This document shows positions 1 through 6,632 of a DNA stretch of 29,108 bases, piece after piece (position 1 is the first letter of the stretch; each line of letters starts with the position of its first letter). This stretch comes from Zoopage sp. CT-All. Its lineage: Eukaryota > Zoopagomycota > Zoopagomycetes > Zoopagales > Zoopagaceae. The notes under the pieces were generated by a model that was not told the DNA's origin, searched no databases, and worked only from the letters and a program-made list of their open reading frames with translations. The stretch is from positions 1-29,108 of the forward strand of contig QZWS01000079.1 of the NCBI GenBank assembly GCA_004114245.1. Direction: 5' to 3'. The position numbers and the translations under genes were made by a program.

Positions 1-356
1 TCAGCGTACACCATTGCGGCCGGCTCTGACGGCGGAACTACAGAAGCCGGTGGGCGGGTTGGCGGGGGTAGCGCCATCGCGCGCTGAAGCAGCACCACGT
101 CGTGCTCGCCCACACCTAGCTCCTGCAGCGGCTTTTCCATATCCTCCCCGGCCCATTCCTTGCCGCCGAATGAAAGGTGTTGGGTGGCTGGCGGGATCTG
201 GAGCTGCCAGGGGATGTTAGCACAAAGTGTTGGAGGCGACGGATAGCGTACCTGTAGGTGGATCCGCTGCATCAGCGCCCGCGGCGTGGTTTCAGCGAGT
301 CCTGGAATGTCGATGTGCGCGATGTCGCCGGTTTCAGTCGCGATGGTGAGCAGCAT
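1..356 (-). CDS. ddi1: Ddi1-type ubiquitin-like/aspartic-protease shuttle protein, 5' end only
   Basis: Two exons are visible on the minus strand: 356..252 (35 codons, start MLLTIATETGDI) and 203..1, separated by a 48-bp intron (251..204, GTACGC...TGCTAAC...GGCAG). The spliced frame is open to the window edge. The protein reads as an N-terminal ubiquitin-like domain: a beta-hairpin start, then QHLSFGGKEW, then LQELGVGEHDVVLLQRA, the pattern found in Ddi1 family members. A proline-rich linker (PPPTRPPASVVPP) follows. In the family, this domain is followed by a retropepsin-like aspartic protease domain and often a UBA domain; both would lie beyond the left edge. Ddi1 proteins bring ubiquitinated clients to the proteasome and can cleave heavily ubiquitinated substrates. 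Another UBL shuttle protein is possible, but the GxxW/ELGVG...D.(V/M)LLLQR pattern favours Ddi1. Confidence 0.82.
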   Translation of the reverse strand, partial: MLLTIATETGDIAHIDIPGLAETTPRALMQRIHLQVRYPSPPTLCANIPWQLQIPPATQHLSFGGKEWAGEDMEKPLQELGVGEHDVVLLQRAMALPPPTRPPASVVPPSEPAAMVYA

Positions 357-567
357 GGAGTGCGGTGTGGGGATGGGAGTCAAAATTGGCCCGCCGTGGC
401 CAAAAGAGGCTGCGAATCCAGCTTTAGCACGCGGCTTTCAACGACATACACATTGAAGATGGGCCAATAATGGTGTAATATGTATTGCATGGTTATATGA
501 GTCCCACCCTCCCTGTTTAGAATAAACACCATCGCTATGGCCAGCCAACGCCATGGTGGCTAGGGCG

Positions 568-1566
568 TTACTGCGGCATGTTGACGATGTGCATAACCTC
601 TTCCGGTGTATGCACTTGCGCAGCATGGAGCACGCTCATTATCAATTTACTCGTATTGTGGCTCTGGTGGCCTTGGTTGCTGCCAACGATCGGATCGGAC
701 GCAAATGTACTCTGCACCAAGGATATAATATTTTCTAATTCTTTGGGCTCGAGGGTCTTGCCGTGGGTGCAAACCGTTTTCAGGACGCTGCGATATGTGG
801 CGAGATGCGAGGCTAGGTATGTATACTTGCGCGGATCGCTGCTAGCGAAGCTGTAGAGAATGGTTGCCCCAGCCAGAAGCTTGAGGCGGCGTGCAAGCGG
901 TGTATGCTTCGGATTGATAGGTTCGATGAGGGTAAATAAAGAGAATGATTTATATACTTCTGGAAGAAGGCTGTTAATAGCGTTGGAGAGATTGTAGACG
1001 TTTTGCGCTGAGAGAGTCTTTGTAGCAAACGAGCCCACCGTCTCGAGGTCGTTTGTGCGGCGGAACTCATCGACCATTTTGCAGTAGCTTGCGAGGACGA
1101 TATACTCGGGCTCAGTAAGCCTTGAGGCAGGCGTGTTTACGCTAGGCGGGTGCGGCTCTCCAGCCCGGCGCGCAGCAGCATGCGACAGCGAGAGAGTTGG
1201 GGCCGAGGCACTAACATATCCGTATACTCCCGACTTCCCTTTCGTGGGATTCTTCTCCTTGGCAGACGTTTTGCGACCGAGATTGGGAGCGGATGACACC
1301 TTGCAAAGAAGATGCGACGCTGTGCCTGGCACTTGATTGGCAGCGGGTTTCTTGCCATTTTGCAGTGTCTTGGGGGATGTGCGTGCTTTTTGGATGGCCT
1401 CAGTCTGTGGTATTTCGGGCACAACTGATAGCTGGCTGCTTGTCAGATCTACAACACCAGTTTGCTGCGAGTCACGGCAATGCTGGCCAGAGCGACATGG
1501 AATATTTGCGGCCAGGCACGGCAGAGCGATGGCGGCGAGGACCAGAAGCGCAAGAATGTGTGGCAT
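568..1566 (-). CDS. Predicted secreted protein of unknown function, first of a three-gene cluster
   Basis: A single-exon reading frame of 332 residues. The start at 1566 is chosen because it puts a textbook signal peptide at the N terminus (MPHILALLVLAAIALPCLAA, cleavage expected after the LAA). The frame stays open 5' of this point but has no ATG there. Residues about 20-150 are polar, Ser/Thr/Pro/Lys-rich and probably disordered. The C-terminal half looks alpha-helical, with regularly spaced Leu and Tyr (around LLPEVYKSFSLFTLIEPINP and YTYLASHLATYRSVLKTVC). I see no transmembrane segment after the signal peptide and recognise no domain. It is not obviously homologous to the next two genes, yet a related upstream module precedes it, so shared regulation is plausible. 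The function is unknown. Confidence 0.7.
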   Translation of the reverse strand: MPHILALLVLAAIALPCLAANIPCRSGQHCRDSQQTGVVDLTSSQLSVVPEIPQTEAIQKARTSPKTLQNGKKPAANQVPGTASHLLCKVSSAPNLGRKTSAKEKNPTKGKSGVYGYVSASAPTLSLSHAAARRAGEPHPPSVNTPASRLTEPEYIVLASYCKMVDEFRRTNDLETVGSFATKTLSAQNVYNLSNAINSLLPEVYKSFSLFTLIEPINPKHTPLARRLKLLAGATILYSFASSDPRKYTYLASHLATYRSVLKTVCTHGKTLEPKELENIISLVQSTFASDPIVGSNQGHQSHNTSKLIMSVLHAAQVHTPEEVMHIVNMPQ

Positions 1567-1655
1567 GAGTTGGCCGTTATGTGTATGAGTATTGATATCG
1601 TGACTGCATTCCCACGCCGGGTGCAGCTGTTTCAGCACCAGTATTTACTTGCCAT

Positions 1656-1838
1656 TTGTGCTATGCTAGAATGCGACAGCCTAGTCAGACACAACAACCT
1701 GGAACCCAAAGGAACAAGGCGTCATCATCTTGATGACGTAGCATTAGTAATCCTGCAGTGCAAAAGGAGAGCAAACACAGCTTGTCTCCTGACAAATACC
1801 GAAATTCCATTACCCCTGAACAGAGTCTTACTCAAACC
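1656..1838. repeat. Upstream module, copy 1 of 3
   Basis: About 150-180 bp related to 3215-3390 and 5411-5595. Blocks shared with copy 3 include ATGCGAC, CCTGGAACCCAAAGGA, GTCTCCTGACAAATACCGAA and TTGAAC. This copy contains a perfect 8-bp inverted repeat, CGTCATCA-TCT-TGATGACG (1720-1738), with CRE/ATF-like TGACG half-sites. The position matching the TATAAA of copies 2 and 3 has decayed to TGCAAAA. It fills the gap between the start of the 568-1566 gene and the stop codon of the 1828-3084 gene, which it slightly overlaps. Confidence 0.75.
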
Positions 1839-3084
1839 AACCAAAATACTTCCAGGTATTCCACTCGTTTATGGCTGCTTCCTTCACCAACTTCCATACT
1901 TCCTGCATAAAGGAAGGTTTTTTGACGACGCGTGCTATGCGCTCTAAGGCCTTGATGTGAGTCTTCTCCCTAGGAGGAACTCGGCGGCGAGCGATGAAGC
2001 ACGATGCTTGGTAAATCAGTGCGCCAAGAGCCCAGCCAAGCATGTCGCCAAATCGACGAATAGAGGTCTTCATATCACGAGCCTCACTGTGCGCCATGCC
2101 ATACAGAGCGTTGAGTCCTTTGATGACGGTGTCCAAAAATATAGCCAGCGGCATATCAGACCGCGAAGCCACACGGTCGAGCACAAATCCGCCGGCGATC
2201 AGTAGGAGCCCGCTGATGATGATGTATGGTATGGTGGAGAAAAGAAGAGGTAGCACGGTGGCGGCCTGCACAACTTGCAGCCCACGGACGACAGCTTCGC
2301 GCGCATTGGACCGTGAAACAGCGTCGCGTGATGACTGTGCGTTGGCATTAATGTGAGGAGGAGCATCAGCTTCAATCAGCTCCTTGCCAGGATGAGCATT
2401 ACCGTATTTAGCCAACTGCACTCCAGTAACCACGCACATCGGGACCAGCAGGTCTCCGAAGGTAAAATAAGAAACCCCGCCAAGGACAACTATAGTCCAT
2501 GAAAGTAAACGTGTAGGCAGCCGATAAAGCAGCAGCTCTCCGGGCTTATCGGTATACGGCAGCCGGGCGTTGATCAACTTTTTGACCGAGCTTGCAAAGG
2601 AGTGGGAAGCTATGTCATTGTCGGGGTCTAAGGGGATCGAAGAAGCCGGGCTCCGGTGGTTAGGAAATGGCTTGTTTGGCCAACAGACGGGGGATCGTAC
2701 GATAAGGAACGCTGGGGTGTGGAGATTGGTACTAGTCTCTTTGTTATTCTGAGAATCGCCAATGTTGTCGCTTGCATAAGGCGCTTCCGATAAGCTTGGA
2801 CCCTTGCCATGATTATCAGCGCTATACTCAACTGTTGGGGACTCCACAGCTTTTTGCTGTGCGGGCTTCGGGACTTTAGAAATATGTTCGCTCTCTGATT
2901 CGAGGTACGGGGTTGACATTTTCGTAGATTCTATAGTAAAATGGGCACTGCCACTTGAATCGGGCTTCTCGGGCTGACTCAGCCCCAATGAGCGCCCCAG
3001 TGGTGAGTTCATTGTGAGCGTCGAGGCCGCGACTGGGGCCATAGTCACCACAAGCGCAGAAAGAAGAGTGCTTAATACGCGCAT
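1828..3084 (-). CDS. Predicted multi-pass membrane protein with signal peptide, paralogue A
   Basis: A single exon of 418 residues. The ATG at 3084 gives a signal peptide (MRVLSTLLSALVVTMAPVAA). Residues to about 160 are low-complexity and polar. Two strong hydrophobic stretches follow (LLSWTIVVLGGVSYFTFGDL and VLPLLFSTIPYIIISGLLLI), with a third weaker one near LGWALGALIY. The C terminus is basic and helical (RRRVPPREKTHIKALERIAR). From the first membrane segment onward it aligns with the protein at 4217-5311. Shared positions include LLVPMCVV...YGNA versus LLFPVCLL...YGNS, LPxLxSTxPxI, AGGFVLD/AGFVLN, PLAIFLDTVIKG versus PMAIFLYTMIKG, and the GEAR/SEAR motif. I do not recognise the family. 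It is probably a membrane protein of the secretory pathway or cell surface; the role is unknown. Confidence 0.75.
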   Translation of the reverse strand: MRVLSTLLSALVVTMAPVAASTLTMNSPLGRSLGLSQPEKPDSSGSAHFTIESTKMSTPYLESESEHISKVPKPAQQKAVESPTVEYSADNHGKGPSLSEAPYASDNIGDSQNNKETSTNLHTPAFLIVRSPVCWPNKPFPNHRSPASSIPLDPDNDIASHSFASSVKKLINARLPYTDKPGELLLYRLPTRLLSWTIVVLGGVSYFTFGDLLVPMCVVTGVQLAKYGNAHPGKELIEADAPPHINANAQSSRDAVSRSNAREAVVRGLQVVQAATVLPLLFSTIPYIIISGLLLIAGGFVLDRVASRSDMPLAIFLDTVIKGLNALYGMAHSEARDMKTSIRRFGDMLGWALGALIYQASCFIARRRVPPREKTHIKALERIARVVKKPSFMQEVWKLVKEAAINEWNTWKYFGWFE

Positions 3085-3214
3085 GAATACGGGTTTGCTG
3101 TCGTTAGGTGCGTTGGGTGAAGGCAAAAGGCGATTCGCTGATGGTGGGAAACGTAGAAGGAGTGGTTGGGTGTGTGTCGGAGAATTCGGCGGATGTCACA
3201 GTCAACACATCGCA

Positions 3215-3390
3215 ACCTAGGCTGCAGTGCGATGGATTGTAAGACACAGCAGCCTGAAACTTAACCGAACCTAAAGGAACAAGATGACATCATCTTGGTG
3301 GCATAGCATTAGTAATTCGGCAGTATAAAGGAGAGTGAATACAACTTGTCTCCTAGCAAATATAAAGTGGAAATATTACTCAACCCAACA
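3215..3390. repeat. Upstream module, copy 2 of 3
   Basis: Related to 1656-1838 and 5411-5595. Shared blocks include CCTAAAGGAACAAG, GATGACATCATCTTG, CATAGCATTAGTAATTCGGCAG, TATAAAGGAGAG, CTTGTCTCCT and CTCAACCC. It lies about 130 bp upstream of the ATG of the 1828-3084 gene. The TATAAA (3324-3329) reads rightward on the plus strand, opposite to the downstream gene, so its role as a promoter element for that gene is unclear. Confidence 0.72.
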
Positions 3391-3715
3391 TTGTAACAGT
3401 CTTTTTTCTCCTTGTCTTGTCAACACCAGTGTTGACCCTAATACACCTCATTACCCCTGCACCTCCTCTCTCCCTCCTCTCCTCCTCATCTCACCCCTTG
3501 GGTTATCCCTCCCATCAAGCCAGTCATCACAAACATGCTGTAGTCATGGGCACCCACCACCATCTGCATATGCCTCACCTGATTATTCTTCTACTACTAT
3601 TAGTGTTATTTGCTTAAGCAATGAGCATAAGTCAGTGCAATAGGTGTTTAGTCTGCTAGAAATTTAATTATATTTCCTATTGTATGTGGTAGTGGTGAGA
3701 GTAGATACCAGCCAG
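3391..3715. other. Non-coding stretch with a pyrimidine-rich tract
   Basis: No convincing gene on either strand. About 3455-3500 is a C/T-rich run (CTCCTCTCTCCCTCCTCTCC). A plus-strand open stretch (to 3643) encodes only a Ser/Pro-rich sequence with no recognisable feature. TGGTATCTACTCTC on the minus strand, just next to the AT-rich element at 3716, is faintly like a tRNA primer-binding site, which would fit an LTR-element remnant. This is weak. Confidence 0.35.
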
Positions 3716-4215
3716 TGCTGGGCTTCAGATGTTGGTTGGGAAAATGTTCTGTAGAACAACATGTCTATTTGTCAGACTTGGCATACTCACATTTCTTTTA
3801 TACTATTTTAACCCTTCTAGAATATTCTAGAAGGTTCCATACAACATTTCCATGAACTTAATAAATAGCTGCAAGTTATATACCTATATATTTGCATCTT
3901 ATTCACTCTGGTCACCAATTACAATAACTCCTTGTACCTGTTGAAAGATGTGGCAGGATCAGCTTCAGTGATGGTATTAAAGCCTATTATATTGAGGTAT
4001 AATAGGATGATTATAGAATAAGGACAGAGTAGAGGAAGAAGAAAAAGAGAGAATTATTTAGTAGATCACATGGTCAATACAGCCATCTATATATATCCTG
4101 TCATTCAAAAGTTGCCCATTTCCAATAATATCTGATTCAAATGCATTCATTAAAGCATTCTAATGAACTAGCTGTCTTAACATATCTATTGCTGCACCAG
4201 TTGGCTATCCCAGCA
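3716..4215. mobile_element. AT-rich 500-bp segment with TG...CA ends, possible solo LTR or MITE remnant
   Basis: Base composition changes sharply to AT-rich between the end of the 4217-5311 gene and 3716. The segment is bounded by a 7-bp inverted repeat, TGCTGGG (3716-3722) and CCCAGCA (4209-4215), the TG...CA form usual for LTRs. It contains a heat-shock-element array and a TATA box in the order expected of an LTR promoter on the minus strand. Against this, the flanking 5-mers (GCCAG and GCTAT) do not form a target-site duplication, and no coding remnant of a retroelement is evident. An alternative pair of ends (TGTT...AACA at 3730 and 4182) also lacks a matching duplication. No gene is seen in it. 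Confidence 0.35.
3795..3837 (-). promoter_or_regulatory. Heat-shock-element array followed by a TATA box
   Basis: Positions 3815-3837 read TTC-TA-GAA-TA-TTC-TA-GAA-GG-TTC: five perfectly alternating 3-bp half-sites at the 5-bp period that HSF trimers recognise. On the minus strand this is followed, 12 bp downstream, by TATAAAAG (3802-3795). The polarity points toward the gene at 1828-3084, whose ATG is about 710 bp away, or toward a transcript of the LTR-like element itself. Confidence 0.6.
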
Positions 4216-4216
4216 G

Positions 4217-5311
4217 CTATTTCCGCTTGCAATATTCTTTCCCACTTGGCGTGCCAGCAAGAATTTTCTCATTAATTTTTGCTTCTTCCACTAGAGCCTT
4301 CGCCTTCTTCTGGACCGCTTGAGTTTTGGTAGCTTGTTCGATGGTCCGGAGCGCCCGTGCCTGGTCCGGATGTTCCATTGCGGTTTGGTGCCCGGAGGCA
4401 TATTTCGCGGCGGATGCAACAAGGTTGATGATGAAGGTGAACAAATCGCCACCAAGCCGAAGCCCGGACCTGACCACAGCACGAGCTTCGCCGCATGAAA
4501 ACCGCCATAACTCTTCAACGCCTTTTATCATAGTATACAAAAAAATAGCCATTGGAGTGTCGTCACCAGTCAAGATGTTGTTCAATACGAAGCCTGCAAA
4601 AAGGGCCAAGAGCCAACCAGCGAGAATGAACGGAGTGGTTGAATAGAGAATAGGAAGTGTGAAGTATTGCCTTATGATAGTAAATCCGTCTGTAGCGTAA
4701 TCGCGTGCTAGAGTACGTTCATTAGCGCCGGTGATTTGTGGGGACTGATGCCCAAGCAGCTGTGCGACACGATTCAACGGACTATTACCATACGCTGACA
4801 ATGACGCCAGCGATAGTAAGCATACAGGGAATAACAAGTTGAAGAACTCTTGGTACATGGCACCGAAGAAAATAACCCCTATCAAAACAAGCATATGCTT
4901 CGGGAGATGGGGCAGGAGGGACGCGTTGGGATCTAGGGTACGCGGAAGCTTTTCCTGAACGCGCTTTACGAATTTGTCTAATAAGCGAGCGGTATTGGGG
5001 CTAGGTGAAAGCTGGGAGGGCACCGCATTTTTCGGACATTCCTTGGAAGGTGGGATAAGGATTAATCCACCGCTATCACTACCACCATCGTCACCAATTG
5101 AACTATGCGGAGTAGGAGCTTCACTCGTCGACAGGTTCTGCGATGAAGTCTGCGGGATGCTGTATTTTGATTTAGCGCTCTTCAGTATACTCTGCGCCCC
5201 AGGAGTAAGCGTTGGTCTCAGTGGGTCAGACGCGTTGACGGTGGCCGCAATGGCAACGACTGCAGCGACGATCACCAAATTCGAGACGAGAGCGTTGTTT
5301 AAGATGTGCAT
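4217..5311 (-). CDS. Predicted multi-pass membrane protein with signal peptide, paralogue B
   Basis: A single exon of 364 residues. The ATG at 5311 opens with MHILNNALVSNLVIVAAVVA...ATVNAS, a hydrophobic signal sequence. A polar Ser/Pro/Gly-rich stretch runs to about residue 130. Then come hydrophobic segments HMLVLIGVIFFGAMY...LLFPVCLLSLASLSAYG and LPILYSTTPFILAGWLLALF, and a weaker one near LFTFIINLVASAAKY. It ends in a Lys/Glu-rich helix (QKKAKALVEEAKINEKI). The membrane half is clearly homologous to the protein at 1828-3084 (PMAIFLYTMIKGVEEL, CGEARAVVRSGLRLGGD), while the N-terminal ectodomains do not align by eye. Its stop codon abuts the AT-rich segment at 4215. I do not recognise the family or function. 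Tandem duplication with divergence of the N-terminal part is the simplest history. Confidence 0.75.
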   Translation of the reverse strand: MHILNNALVSNLVIVAAVVAIAATVNASDPLRPTLTPGAQSILKSAKSKYSIPQTSSQNLSTSEAPTPHSSIGDDGGSDSGGLILIPPSKECPKNAVPSQLSPSPNTARLLDKFVKRVQEKLPRTLDPNASLLPHLPKHMLVLIGVIFFGAMYQEFFNLLFPVCLLSLASLSAYGNSPLNRVAQLLGHQSPQITGANERTLARDYATDGFTIIRQYFTLPILYSTTPFILAGWLLALFAGFVLNNILTGDDTPMAIFLYTMIKGVEELWRFSCGEARAVVRSGLRLGGDLFTFIINLVASAAKYASGHQTAMEHPDQARALRTIEQATKTQAVQKKAKALVEEAKINEKILAGTPSGKEYCKRK

Positions 5312-5410
5312 GAGAACGGTTTCTATGGACGTGGGGCACGGCGTGGATGTTGCAGTGAAGATTTGGAGAGGGTGGTGAAACAAAGCAGGAAATGGGACGT
5401 TGATCCTCCA

Positions 5411-5595
5411 TTGTGTTGTGCTGATATGCGACGGCTTAGTCCGACACAACGGCCTGGAACCCAAAGGATGAAGACGTCGTCAAGGTGATGTCATAGCATT
5501 CGTAATCTGGCAGTATAAAGGAGAGCGAGCACACCCTGTCTCCTGACAAATACCGAAATTTTATTATCCTTGAACCGAGTTGAGCTCACACTCAA
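5411..5595. repeat. Upstream module, copy 3 of 3
   Basis: Related to the modules at 1656-1838 and 3215-3390. It contains GGCCTGGAACCCAAAGGA, GACGTCGTCAAGGTGATGTCAT (CRE-like), CAGTATAAAGGAGAG (TATAAA at 5514-5519, reading rightward) and GTCTCCTGACAAATACCGAA. It begins about 100 bp upstream of the ATG of the 4217-5311 gene, so each gene of the cluster has one copy on its 5' side. Confidence 0.75.
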
Positions 5596-5691
5596 TGCCC
5601 CGGTCAACAGTCTGAGATACTCGCCATTGCTCCTCATTCAATTAGTATCGGCAATTCTCCCCATGCCCAGAATCTACAGGAAATGCTTGTA

Positions 5692-6587
5692 CTATACTGC
5701 AATCGCTCCTTGTGCTGTGGCGTCGTCGACGCTGCTCGCAAGGCATTGGCCAATAAACGCAATCCATTGGCTGCAGTGGCCGCAGACACGGCAAATTACC
5801 TGCTGTGGAATCACTTCTAGGCGGCTACTCGATGCTTTGGCGAGGCACCGAACGTGCGAACGCGCATCACATGCCGGACAAGCAGCGATCAAGCCGCTCT
5901 TGGTCTGAAGCAGTCGGTGAGAATTCGCGTCAACGTGGAGCAACGCAACGCACCGCATCAAGCTTGCATATGCAGCACCTTCTCGTTTCATCCTCGCCAC
6001 CTACACCAAGACCCTCTTTGCTGAAATTAACGTTGTTGCCAAGGAACCATGGCATACTGAATGACAATGCAAGCTGATCCACACTGTCCGTGCGCTCGAG
6101 CCATGGTTCAAACCCGGCGCCAAAACTCCCCCAATGTTCATCCGATAATATGCGCAGTTTCAGGACCATGCGGGAAAACGACTTGGCATCCCCAAGCAGC
6201 ACTCTCAATACCGCTATACGATCAGCAAGACGCGGCGCGGATTTTCTCACGCCCTTCAGAGAGTCGGGAACATGGCGCAGCTGACGCGTGGCGTGAGGAT
6301 TCTGCCAGCTCCACTCAAACTGCAGCGCAGCAAGGGAGCTTGGGAAGCCAGACACATAGCATATCATCGTCCTATAGCAAACCAAGACGGCATGGGCGGT
6401 CGTGGGTGATGCTGAGACAGGCCAACCATGGTCGATGGCGCGACGTGGCCCGCGCGCCACCAGCCTTGAGCTCCCCATTGTGCTGTCGCAGCCGCCGCAC
6501 CGGGTCATTCGTGAAGCCGATGTACGTGCGATGCGTGTTCTTTGGTTTCTGTGAGACGAGAAGGTAGCAGGCGAAAAACGGCGCCAT
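5692..6587 (-). CDS. slx1: Slx1 structure-specific endonuclease subunit (GIY-YIG nuclease)
   Basis: Three exons: 6587..6427, 6371..5954 and 5904..5692, giving 263 residues. The introns are 55 bp (6426..6372, GTTGGC...TATAG) and 49 bp (5953..5905, GTGCGT...TTCAG). The N-terminal GIY-YIG nuclease domain reads CYLLVS (residues 7-12), TYIGFT (21-26), RRLRQHN, then [16 protein letters not shown] with the catalytic Glu at about residue 73. The C terminus is the family's RING/PHD-type zinc finger: C186-x2-C189, C202-x2-C205, H210-x2-C213, C231-x2-C234. Splicing joins both halves of each domain in frame, which confirms the introns. Slx1 pairs with Slx4 to cut branched DNA such as flaps and Holliday junctions. 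The length matches the family (about 260-300). It is divergent from sec6 with 45 bp between the two ATGs. Confidence 0.93.
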
Positions 6588-6632
6588 GTTGCTGCGGCGT
6601 GTTGGGTCAGCTTGCCCCCGTCCACCACCACC
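6588..6632. promoter_or_regulatory. 45-bp bidirectional slx1/sec6 promoter gap
   Basis: Only 45 bp separate the start codon of slx1 (minus, 6587) from that of sec6 (plus, 6633). No TATA box is visible. Either both transcripts have extremely short leaders or each starts inside the coding region of the other. Confidence 0.6.

Noticed and set aside
3335-3643. Plus-strand Ser/Pro-rich frame of 102 codons
   Set aside because: It is driven by a C/T-rich tract, has no start context or domain, and lies in a likely non-coding region.
5570-5908. Plus-strand open frame of 112 codons downstream of upstream-module copy 3, in the direction of its TATAAA
   Set aside because: It lies antisense to the last slx1 exon, whose zinc-finger residues are unmistakable; the plus-strand product has no coherent features.
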